This document shows positions 50,401 to 59,808 of a DNA stretch of 59,808 bases, piece after piece. Below the pieces are notes generated by a model. That model saw only the letters and a program-made list of their open reading frames with translations, was not told where the DNA came from and made no database searches. How positions within the stretch are numbered: position 1 is the first letter of the stretch; every line of letters starts with the position of its first letter. The DNA comes from Ichthyophthirius multifiliis (Eukaryota; Ciliophora; Oligohymenophorea; Hymenostomatida): positions 1 through 59,808 of the forward strand of contig NW_004086130.1 in the NCBI RefSeq assembly GCF_000220395.1. The letters are read 5' to 3'. The position numbers and the translations under genes are program-made.

Positions 50401-53319
50401 TTATATTAATTTTATAATGCATTCTTTTTTTTTTCAGCTTCATATATAGTTTAATTCAATTTAAAAATTTATTTTCTCAAATCGTTATTGTCTTAACTCA
50501 AAGACTCTTAATTATCTTCATATTATTAAGATTAACTATTATTATTATTATTTTCTTCATTGTTTTTTAAAGAATGGGCACTTGTTTTATATATTTTTTC
50601 ATTTTCTTATATAAGAATATTGTATTTGTATTCTATTTCTTCTATTGTTTCTTATTTGTTCTAATTTTATATTTATAATTCTTTAATGTTTTATTGTAAT
50701 TTGTTTATTTATTCTTCAAGTAAATTTTGTTGTTTTTAAAATTCTCTTTTTTGTTCTTGTTCATCTTTTTCGGAAGCTTATAGTTTTTCTTTTAGTTGTT
50801 AAATTTCTTATGAAAATTAGCTTTTTTCTATTTTTTTTAGTTCTTCAAATGATTTGTTTTGTTATTCAATAGATTTGGATTATTCTTCGAAAAATCTGGC
50901 TTTTTCTTCTTCTAAATTTTTAATTTCTTGTAAACATTTATTCCTTTCTTTTTCTAGTTTAATGTTTTGTTCATTTAGTTATTATTTTTCTTAAATTTAT
51001 TTGCTTTTTTCTTAAATTAATTTATTGTTTTCTTCTTTTAATTTTGTTTATTCTTCCTATTGTTTATTTTTTTCGTCTTATATTTTTAAACTTTCTTCAT
51101 TTATTTACTTATTTTCTTCTTGTAAGTGTTTATTTTATTCATTTATTTATTTGTTTTATTAATATAAATGCTTATTTTCTTCAATTAGGATGTTATTTTA
51201 TTCTTTTACTTATTAGTATTATTCGTTTAATTTAAAATTTTCTTAATTGTTTTTAAAATTCTCTTCTTCTAATTTTTAATTTTATTAATGATTTTTATTA
51301 ATTTATTCTTTTAATTTTTGATTTTCTTAATCAATTTATTTTATTTTATCTATTAATTAAACATTGCAATTTTATAATTTCTCTAATTCTATATTTAGTT
51401 GATTAATTTAGTCATTTAGTTAATTATTTTAGTCATTTAATAGGCTATTTTGGTCATTTAATTGATTACTTTAGTCATTTTTAGATTATAAAAAGTTAAA
51501 TTTATCTTATTATAATTGATTTATTTCTTATTAAAATTTCATATTTTCTTATTAAATTTAACTTATTTATTCTTATAATGTATTATTTTATTCTTAGAAA
51601 CTATTACTTTCTTACTATATATGATTATTTTCTTATTATAATTAGTTATTTTATTATTAAAGTTAGTTATTTTATAATTATAATTAATTGTTTTCTTACA
51701 AAAGTATTTATTAATTATCCAAAAAAGAATTACTTTCTTTATTTTATTAATTTATTTTAAAAAGTAAGTCATTTCTTTCCGCAAAAACAGTATCAAATTC
51801 TTTACTTTTGTCTTTTAAATTTTATTAAATTTTTTTAATTTCTATTTTCAAATCATCCACATTTTATTATAAACAAACATTATTTAAAATAATTTATTAA
51901 TTTTCATTAAATAAGTTTTCTTTTTATTCACTCATTTTATTTTTTAGATCCGAATTTTCTTTTAGAATTCCTTCATTTTGGCTTAAAAGTCCTTCATTTT
52001 AAGTATTTAAAAGCCTATTTTTTTATTCAAAATCGTTCAAATTTTCATGTAATTTACTATTTTAAACTAAAATCGAATTATTATTTTATTAAAGTTCATT
52101 TATTTATTATTCAAGTGTTCTAATTTAATTTTAAACATCAATTTCTACTTCATGATTACTTTAAAATCTTTAGTTTTTCAATTATTACATTTCCAAGCTT
52201 TATTCATTAAATTAATTTTACAATTATTTCAATTTTAACTCATATTCGTTTACAAGTAATTTCAATTTGTTATTAGAAAATTAAAATTCTTTATTTTCTT
52301 ACAAAATTTATTCTTAAATATATCCAAAAGACTATTTAATCTCATTATTTTCATTTTCATTATGTATAAATTTATCCTATAGAAGTTAGCTTTTTTTGAA
52401 TTCTTAATACATTGTTTAAAATTAATTAAACTAATCTTATATAGATATACTTTTTTATTATGTTTCACATAGATCTTAAATTAAATTATTATTTTATTAT
52501 TACAATTAAATAATTCTTTCTTTAGATTGTTAAAATTATTATAAACACTCTAGTCTATTTTATTCTGAAAATTACAATTAGTTTTAATATTATTCATTTT
52601 TTTGTTAAATTTAATAGTTTAATTATTCTAAATCACGAATTGTTTTTTTGTGTAAATTATTCAGATTTTATAAATCTTAATTTTCAAGTTCATATTGTCT
52701 CATTTATTCTTGTAAAATTTCGATTTTTTCGTCGTGTTTTTTAGTCCTTTTTATACTTTCGTTTTCTTCAGATATTTTTTGTTAGCTTTCGGAAATTGCT
52801 TCCTTTAAATTATCGTTTTCTTAAAGTAAATTTCGACTTTATATTTGCATTTCTTCAACTATTTATTTGTAATTTTCATTTGTTAATTGCAATTCTTTAT
52901 TCTCAACTGTCAATAATTTTATTTGCTCTTGTAAAAGTTTCAGTTATTGGTTAAAATAATCTAACTTTGTATCCAAATAGGACTAATTTTATTCATCTTT
53001 GACTAAAAAATGACCTTCTTAAATTTATTGAAATAAATTTGAGTTCTCTTATTCTAAAAAATATATGTTTTCTCGTTATTTTTAGAGTCGAGTTTGCATT
53101 TCAGTAATTTATTGTTATAAAAATATTACTTCGAGATTGTATTAATTAACCAAATTATTCTTACTAGCTTATAAATATTAAATTTATTTTAAATATTACT
53201 ATGTTAAACGATGATATTATTCAAGTTCTTTAGAATCACTAAAATAATAAAATAAAAAAATATATATTATAAAAAAAAATAAAAAAATTATATAACTTTA
53301 TAAAAAATATATATATGTT

Positions 53320-53370
<51 letters not shown>

Positions 53371-54110
53371 CAAATATATTTATATTATTGTTTTTATTAT
53401 ATTATTACTTCTTTAATGGTTAATTTTTTATTTGTTTTAATTCTATATCTAGTCTATTTATCGTTTGTATGAGTTTATCTTACAATTCTATATTTATACT
53501 TTGTGTTGTTAAATCCTCTTAATTAAAGCTTTTTTTATATATTAATTTTTTCTAATAATTAATTAATATTATATTTTTTATAAAAAATTTTAATTTCTAA
53601 TTTTTTTTTTATTCTTTATTATTTTAAGTATTACTTATTCATGCTTTAGCTGCTGTCAGTTATTTCAGAATTATTATCCTGCTTTTTTTACAGTCTTTTA
53701 TTTAGAAATTATCTAGAGCTTTTTTGTTTCGAAGAAGCAGATAATTAATTAAAATCTTTAGGTGTATTTTTACTTGGAGAATAATTTAATTTATTATATC
53801 CTGTATTTAAATTTCTAGAAACACCTTTTATTTTATTTTTATTTAATATATATATTTATATATATTTACTTTATTTTGATTTTTAAATTGATTCCTTTTA
53901 AACTGAATTTTATGTACTTGTATTATTGTTATTTGGTGTTTATTAAATACTATTTATTAATTATTTCTATCCAATTTTGCTTTTATCAGTAGTTTCTTTT
54001 TTATTTTTTTAGTTTTTTTTTAAAATATATATTAAATATTTACAGTTTATTTAACTTTAATATGATATTTATGAAAACTTTTTAATTGATTGCTTTTTAT
54101 TAATATCCAT
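47342..54110 (-). CDS. Giant coiled-coil protein, about 2,100 residues
   Basis: Minus-strand, ATG at 54110 to TGA at 47344-47342. The N-terminus is basic and Ser/Asn-rich (GVSRNLNTGYNKLNYSPSKN, SASSKQKSSRQFLNKRLQ) and likely disordered. Introns include one at about 54004-54050, one containing a long TA run at 53260-53400, one at about 48247-48300 and one at about 47439-47510 that joins FCKELR to the last exon (FFVDQAQNYKDQTQQKKGKG) in phase. Most of the protein is Gln/Glu/Asn/Leu coiled coil with locally repeated units. Just before the end is a more ordered piece (LIFRLNKFDNYILHIESVQE, TPENITDYIPYKEENKLQIS) that resembles a beta-rich domain. Length and layout suit a basal-body, cortical or Golgi tether-like protein, but this is inference. 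It could in principle be more than one gene. Confidence 0.68.
51385..51485 (-). repeat. 27-bp coding repeats inside the giant coiled-coil gene
   Basis: Four near-identical 27-bp units (plus-strand core TTTAGTCATTTA) give on the coding strand the nonapeptide-like LNDQNNQLNDQxNQ pattern. More diverged units of the same length continue to about 51720 on the plus strand, so part of the coiled coil grew by unit duplication. Confidence 0.75.
53322..53368. repeat. TA dinucleotide repeat in an intron
   Basis: An almost pure (TA)n run of about 45 bases within a probable intron of the giant coiled-coil gene. A similar run sits in the second kinase intron (about 12640-12700) and at 47461-47495 in the last intron of this gene. 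Confidence 0.85.
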
Positions 54111-55574
54111 TTTTTTTTTTTAAAAATAACAAATTTTTGATATATAATATTGTAAAGGTAATTTATAATTATTATTTATTTTTTTAATTAATTTTTTTTA
54201 TGCAATTATTATTTTAAAATTTGCCTTTAAATATATTTTTTATAATGTTTATTTTTTAAAATAAAAAAAAATTATATATATATATATATAAGTTTTTTTT
54301 TTATAAATAATATTTATTTTTTTCAATTTAATAAATAAATCATTTATATTAATTTAAAATTACAATTATTTTTAATTTTTATATATTTTTAATTTATTTA
54401 TACGATTATTATATATATTTATGTTTTAAATTATTAAAATACTATTTTATTTTTATTTAATAACAATTATTTATGATTTTCTAAATTATTATATTTTTAA
54501 ATAAGTGTTTTTTTATTTAATATATTTAATGTAAATATTTTATTTTTTCTTAAATAAAAAATTATATATATAATTAATTAATATTAAATACAAAATATTT
54601 TAAAAAAATAATAATTTATAAATAAATTTATATATTTTATAAAATATCTAATTAAAACTTTAAAACTACTTTAATTTTCTTATTTATAACATATTAAAGA
54701 TTTTTCTGTCATGCAAAATATTACTCTTTCATTCATAATTAGATTAATATTTGTTATTTTTCAATAAACTCTAATTGTATATAATGTTTGACCATAAACT
54801 TCTAATATAGAGAATATTTTAGTAAATTTTCTTAATTGTATTTAATCAAGAATCAAGGAGATAATCACTAAATATTCTAATTATTAAGTTTGGGATATAG
54901 AATATGCTGTTTATTATATATTTATTGATTAATAATTTTTTCCAATTGAGAATTTAAACCCTAGTAAAATCAAAACACAGTAAAATACTTAATAGCATAT
55001 AGCAAAAAATAAATAAAGCTAAAAATTTTTTTAACCTATTTATATATATGAAATCAATTGTATATCTGTGTGTTTATTTTCTTTTACTTTTAAATATTTT
55101 ATTTTAAATTTTTCGGCTATTTCTATTTTAATTGTTTAAGTTTTATTTATTTTATAAACATTTTTTTATTTAAGCTTAATTGCTTAAATGGCAAAATATA
55201 ATTAGATGATATTTTTTTATTAATATTATTTATCAATATTTTTTATTAATATTGTTTATCAATATTTATTAAAATTAATTATTTTTTTATATAATAGGTT
55301 TTATGTTATCGAGTAAACAAATTTTAATTTTTATAGTAAAATTAATCGGTGTGTTTATTATATTTTTTATTTAAATATATTTCTTACTAACAGAAAATAA
55401 ATTTTCTAAAAAATATAAATAAGCATTTTATATATAATATATTTAAAAAAAAAAAATTGTTTATTATTAATATATTATCTAAAAAAAAAGATTTTATTAA
55501 TTATAAAAAAGTATAAATTGAAAAAAATAAAGAAAAATATTTATATGAAATATATCAATTAAACTTTTAGTATA
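54111..55574. other. Intergenic region with one coding-like island
   Basis: Mostly low-complexity A/T with TA repeats near 54270-54290. The island at about 54690-54920 is listed separately. Confidence 0.45.
54690..54920 (-). pseudogene. Protein-like island, possible gene relic
   Basis: On the minus strand one frame reads TAYSISQTQQLEYLVIISLI, LDQIQLRKFTKIFSILEVYG, QTLYTIRVY and then meets TGA; beyond it, in the same frame, NINLIMNERVIFCMTEKSLI still looks like protein. G+C is clearly higher than in the flank. An in-frame TGA in the middle of coding-like sequence suggests a broken host gene, though an intron or sequence error could also explain it. Family not recognised. Confidence 0.35.
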
Positions 55575-57243
55575 TTATTAATGTTGTTTTCTAATTCTCT
55601 ACTCTACCATTCCAAAAGATTCATTATATCTTTATACGAAAATCATTTCAGTTGGGGTATCGTTTAAAATCCATATTTCAATTACATCAACCTAATTATT
55701 AATAAAATTATTATATAATTATTTTAAAAATAGAAAAAATAATAATAATATTACGTTAAGTTTAGCTTCTTATTAATTATAAGGAACAAGTAATCTGTTT
55801 TAACTTTTAATATAAGAATTATTAGCAATATTAGAATCAATATGTAAAATAATAGAATTATTTTAAGAAGTAAAGTCTTTTTTATTTAAAAAATAAAATA
55901 AAATATAAATTAGAATTATATTTTTTTTTTAACAAAAATTACTAATTTCATTCTAATTAAAAAAAAATGTATTCTCTTTTGAATTAAGGTTTTTAAATTA
56001 AAGGAAATTCGGCATAATCGAAAATATAGTTTGAACTTAATCTTATTTACTGGAAGGTAATTTAATTCCAAAAACATATCTTTCTTTTCCGTATTATTCA
56101 TTAGTTCTTGATTTCGCTAACCCAAATTCATCTTCGTTGTTGAAATTTTCTTCTAAATGTCTAATGAGAATTAAAAGATGATATTTTTGAAAAGTATTTG
56201 ATATTAATTTTTGGATTTTGTCAAAATAAAATCCATCTACTTATGAATTGTATAAATTATAACAATAAGAGAATTCATTAACTTCTTTATGGGAAATATT
56301 TATTAATGAAACTGTATTTGCATTTAATAATTCACTATATTATTTCAAGAATCTAAAATCAATTTAGTTTTGGTTATATTAAGTAAGAAATCTTTTCAAG
56401 AAATATTATTATATAAAATAATCTGTTTCAGGTAAATTTTCCTTTACTTTGTAAATGAATTATTCAAAAGTCATTTAATTATTATTTTCTTTAAAAAAAA
56501 AAAAAAAAAAACGATAATAATATATAAATTTAAAAAACGATAAAATTTATCTTTTTTTTTTTTTTTTTTTTTTTTTACGAAAAATTAAATTATTTAATAT
56601 TTTTGGTACAGCATCATTTCTATCTTCGAATTTTAAATTTTAATCTTTCATAAATAGCAAAGTCATTTCTTTAAAAAACTATAAACCTTATCTATATGAA
56701 AACCCTAATCTGTTTATATATTCTTTATCCTAATTTCTATTTTATATATCTTCAGAAAAATATGAAATTAAACAAAAAAGCTCAGTAATAGAATAATTTT
56801 TGTAGTTTTCATTTTATTTTAATGAATTTTAATCTTATAAAAAGAATTCGACTAAATATAATATATATATACAAAAAAAACTATTTAAAAAAAGATTTTT
56901 TTATTTTGTTGATATTTATATCATACCAAACTCAAAGAATATTTATAAGGTAACTTTTAAATCTTAAGTTTAGCTAGATAAAAAATCATATAATTTTTAT
57001 CCAAATTCTTTATTAGGTTTAAATGCATTACGCATTCCTCTTTATCCTATGAAATTTCCTGAAGATCTTGTTAAAAATTTATATTTATTTATTTTTTATT
57101 CAAATTCATTTTTTTAATAATATGTAATATTTTTTAATCTACCCATCTTTTAATTTAGACATTTCTATAAAATGTCCTTTTATAATTTCTTATTGCTCAA
57201 TATTTAAAGCTCCATTATATTAAACTGAATTAGAACCTCCCAT
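55575..57243 (-). CDS. TLDc-like protein with a possible N-myristoyl start
   Basis: Minus-strand, ATG at 57243, several introns. The protein starts MGGSNSVQYNGALNIEQQ, and Gly2 followed by Ser at position 6 is a typical N-myristoylation pattern, as in MEAK7-type TLDc proteins. A helical N-terminal part (GMRNAFKPNKEFGQKLYDFL) precedes a region with TLDc-like order: YHLLILIRHLEENFNNEDEF (compare the LILIRH-like strand before the Gly-rich turn), KERYVFGIKLPSSK, IFSIMPNFLQFK, NTFFFNQNEI, and finally VDVIEIWILNDTP, which matches the terminal strand of the family. The match is by pattern only and the Gly-rich core is weak, so the assignment is tentative. TLDc proteins bind the V-ATPase. The C-terminus is unclear; no TGA closes the last frame before low-complexity sequence. 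Long A and T runs (56493-56510, 56552-56576) lie in one intron. Confidence 0.6.
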
Positions 57244-57455
57244 TTATTTTTATTTAAAAATATTTATATTGTATTTTTTTTTTTCTCTAGTTATTATACG
57301 AATAAAATAAATGTGTATTGTATTTTTTTAATAAAATAAAAAAGAATTAAGAAATTTTTTAGAAAAAATTAAAAAAAATGTTTTAATTGTTATTTTTTTA
57401 AAAAAAATAAAATAAAATATATATTTTTTTAAAAAAAAAAAAACTAGATTTTTAA

Positions 57456-57914
57456 TCATTATTTTGGCATTAAACTTTAAACAAAATCCACATAATTAAT
57501 TTTTCCTTCAGAATTAACAACACATTCTTTAATTAAATCATCTATTTCATCATCTGTTTAAGGTTCTCCAAGTTTACACATATAATTTCGTAATTCAGCT
57601 GCGTTAATAAATCCACTTCCATCCTTATCAAAAACTTTAAAAGCTTCCAAAAGTTCTTCATCAGTTACTGTATCTTTCATTTTTCTAGCAACTAAACTTA
57701 AAAATTCTGGAAAAGTTATATAATTTTATTGATCTGGTTCAAAGTCTTGTAACATTTCTTGAATTTCTTCTTCTGTTTTGGATATATTTATTTTCGCGAA
57801 TAAACCTTGTAGTTCCCTATATTATATTGAATCAGCGTTTCCGGTTTCTTTTGCATATTAAATAAATTATTCTTTATATTCTGCTATTAATTATTCAGAT
57901 AATTGATCTGCCAT
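57456..57914 (-). CDS. Divergent calmodulin-like protein, one canonical EF-hand
   Basis: Single exon of 152 residues, ATG at 57914 to TGA at 57458-57456. Length and spacing are those of calmodulin: MADQLSEQLIAEYKEQF at the start and four EF-hand positions. Only the third loop is canonical ([12 protein letters not shown], 96-107). The first ([12 protein letters not shown]) lacks key acidic residues, the second (EPDQQNYITFPE) keeps only part of its ligands and the fourth ([12 protein letters not shown]) is degenerate. It should therefore bind few calcium ions, perhaps one, and may act as a constitutive light chain for a myosin, kinase or cytoskeletal partner. It is a paralogue, not the main calmodulin. 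Confidence 0.9.
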
Positions 57915-58058
57915 ATTTTTTTTTTTTTAATTAATAAATTTTTTTTTTTTTAAAAAAAATAAATAATTAAGTTTTTTTTTTTTTTTTTTTTTCTAAAAAG
58001 AAAAAAATATATATTTCTTTTTTTTTTATTTTATTTAAAAAAAAAAAAACAAAAAGTT

Positions 58059-59648
58059 TCAATTATTATTAGTTTATCTTTTGGCAAAATTAGGAATTTT
58101 TTTAACTTGAATTTTTTTTTAATCACTATTTGTTTTATTATTTTATGAATAATCGTTCATTTGCGAACTTTCTCTACTAGAATTATTAGATATTTAATTA
58201 CTTCTAGAAACTCCTAAAAAAGGTGATCTATTTTTAACAACAGGAGGAATCATTTATTATTCTTATTTTTCCTAAGAAATAGAACTTTTTTAAGAAGAGT
58301 TTTATCTAGAATGTATATATATGTTTCTGTTTTCTTCTTCTTTACATTATATTATTTTCTCTTAATTTATCGGACTAGTGTTTAAAGGAGGTTTTCCTAA
58401 ATGTATTTTATTATTTACGTTTACTTATGGAGAATTAGTCATTATATTATTTTATTTATATTCTTCGGTTATAGGAGGTTTTTTACCTGGCATTAATCTG
58501 AGAGCATTAGATAAAGTCTTTCCAAGCTTTTTTTAAGTTTCTTCCTTATGTTCTTATGTATTTTTATTTTAATTATTTTCTTCCTATTTTTAATTTTATT
58601 CTTACTTTTTAATTTCCACTTCTTCTTATTTAATTTTTACTTCTTCTTTTTTAATTTTCTCTTGTTCTTATTTAACTTTCCCTTATTCTTATTCTTATTT
58701 GATTTTCTCTTGCTCTTATATAACTTTCTCTTGTTCTTATTTGATTTTCTCTTGCTCTTTCTCTTGTTCTTATTTAATTTTCTCTTGCTCTTATTTAATT
58801 TTTTCTTGTTCTTATGTAACTTTCTCTTGTTCTTATTTAATTTTCTCTTCTTTTTATTTAATTTATTCTTTTTCCTTTTCTTATTTAATTTATTCTTGTT
58901 CTTATTATTAAATAAAATGTGTTTATTAATTTTTTTTATTAAACTCTTCTTATATTGATTTATCTAGTATTTGTTTATTTTATATTTCTTTCACTTTTTC
59001 AAGTTTTTTTTAGGATTTTTAAATTTTTATTTATTTTTGAGAATTCTAATTTGTACTATTTTATGAAATTATTTAATATTAAGGCTTATGTAAATTGATA
59101 TTTTTTTAATTTTTTAAAGATTTGTTATCTTTTTCCTGATCTTCTATTTGTATTTAGGAGGAAGAAAAATTCAGTTTATCCTATTGATGATTATAATTAT
59201 TTGCATATTAAAACTATTAAGTATTCATAGAATTTAATAAAGCATTATTTTAATTTTTAGATATATTTGTTTTTGTTTCGTCTTATATTTTAGATAACTT
59301 CAGTTCATTTTTATTGCTTTAATAACTGTTTATATCATATTATTAAAATTTTTATTGTTTTACTAAAGTTTTATTATTATCAAAATTTTATTGCTGTGGT
59401 ATATTTAATTCTTCAGTAGTTTATTTTTTTATTTAATTTATATTTTTATTTATTGATGTTTTTAAATTATTTAAATCTTATTGTTTATTTTATTAATATG
59501 ATTATTAATTTAAAGTTTATTAAAAAATTGTGTTTTTCTATTATAAATTATCTAATAATGAATAAATAGTCTATTATTAAAATTATTATAAGTTATTATC
59601 ATAATCGTTATATAGAATTTATATTAATATCATTATAATTTATATTTG

Positions 59649-59696
<48 letters not shown>

Positions 59697-59808
59697 ATTA
59701 TTATTATTTTATATCATTTTATTTTATATTTATATCGCTTTATTTTTTCTCTAGTCTAGTTTATAATATTTTTTCTTATTATGTATTTTTATATTTTTAT
59801 TCTATATC
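58059..59808 (-). CDS. Coiled-coil protein with heptad repeats, 5' end outside window
   Basis: Minus-strand frame open from the right edge (59808) to TGA at 58061-58059. The upstream part is Asn-rich, with a poly-Asn (AAT)n tract at about 59650-59693. It then has a block of heptad-length repeats EQEKIKQ/EQEKVIQ at 58640-58910, predicted long helix or coiled coil. The C-terminal 190 residues are Pro/Ser/Asn-rich with short basic motifs (LSNALRLMPGKKPPITEEY, MIPPVVKNRSPFLGVSRSN, IQVKKIPNFAKRQ) and look disordered with possible short binding motifs. Family unknown. Confidence 0.72.
58640..58910 (-). repeat. 21-bp coding repeat, heptad EQEKIKQ
   Basis: About a dozen 21-bp units (plus strand TTCTTATTTAATTTTCTCTTG) encode EQEKIKQ, EQEKVTQ and EQEKVIQ on the minus strand; one unit is shortened (EQEKEQEK). 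Plus-strand open frames over this block are shadows. Confidence 0.9.
59650..59693. repeat. Trinucleotide repeat coding poly-Asn
   Basis: (ATT)n on the plus strand, read as poly-Asn on the minus strand in the gene that runs off the right edge. Confidence 0.85.

Noticed and set aside
49517-51760. Several plus-strand hydrophobic frames of 60-90 codons
   Set aside because: All lie antisense to the giant coiled-coil gene.
55916-56101. Minus-strand 61-codon frame beginning MNNTEKKDMF
   Set aside because: Out-of-frame read across the TLDc-like gene; the neighbouring frame continues its domain pattern.
58548-58958. Plus-strand Phe/Leu-rich and Cys/Ser-rich repeat frames
   Set aside because: Antisense of the EQEKIKQ heptad block on the minus strand.

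Overview
The window is a very AT-rich (well over 80% A+T) nuclear genome segment from a ciliate. In every convincing gene TAA and TAG are read as glutamine and TGA is the only stop. Introns are short (about 40-135 nt), AT-rich and GT..AG. This fits an oligohymenophorean macronuclear genome; the extreme A+T, compact introns and Asn/Gln/Lys-rich proteins look most like Ichthyophthirius, but the species cannot be proved from sequence alone. Conventional ORF calling fails here, so genes were read by hand with the ciliate code. No tRNA, rRNA, CRISPR, telomere repeat or mobile element was recognised.

Left part, 0-33 kb, mixed strands. A 3' gene end (2-280, +); a hypothetical gene (650-1563, +); a tandem calponin-homology (CH) protein (1715-4320, -); a peptide-deformylase-like protein that has lost its metal ligands (4617-5439, +); a hypothetical gene with a frame break (5762-6756, +); a class I methyltransferase (8893-9711, +); a ULK-like protein kinase with C-terminal EF-hands (12000-13711, +); a multi-pass membrane protein (15792-17105, +); a B-box/coiled-coil/SPRY protein (18221-19612, +); NatC catalytic subunit NAA30 (20533-21057, -); a small hypothetical gene (21623-22150, -); translation factor eIF3c (22881-25878, -); a two-helix membrane protein (26146-26598, -); a cyclin (28966-29958, +); and an oxysterol-binding protein (31084-32838, +).

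Right part, 33-60 kb. Every gene is on the minus strand: a tandem cyclic-nucleotide-binding-domain protein (33.4-36.2 kb), an Asn-rich coiled-coil protein (37.2-41.2 kb), a PX-domain protein (42.2-43.0 kb), two more very long coiled-coil proteins (43.6-47.0 and 47.3-54.1 kb), a TLDc-like protein (55.6-57.2 kb), a divergent calmodulin (57.5-57.9 kb), and a heptad-repeat coiled-coil protein running off the right edge (58.1-59.8 kb). The content (CH, PX, coiled coils, EF-hands, cyclic-nucleotide binding, lipid transfer) suggests cytoskeletal, membrane-traffic and signalling functions, but there is no sign of an operon.

Between genes lie long A/T stretches with simple repeats, one 116-bp tandem duplication, and several short islands that still read like protein but have no clear complete gene structure (possible small genes or relics).
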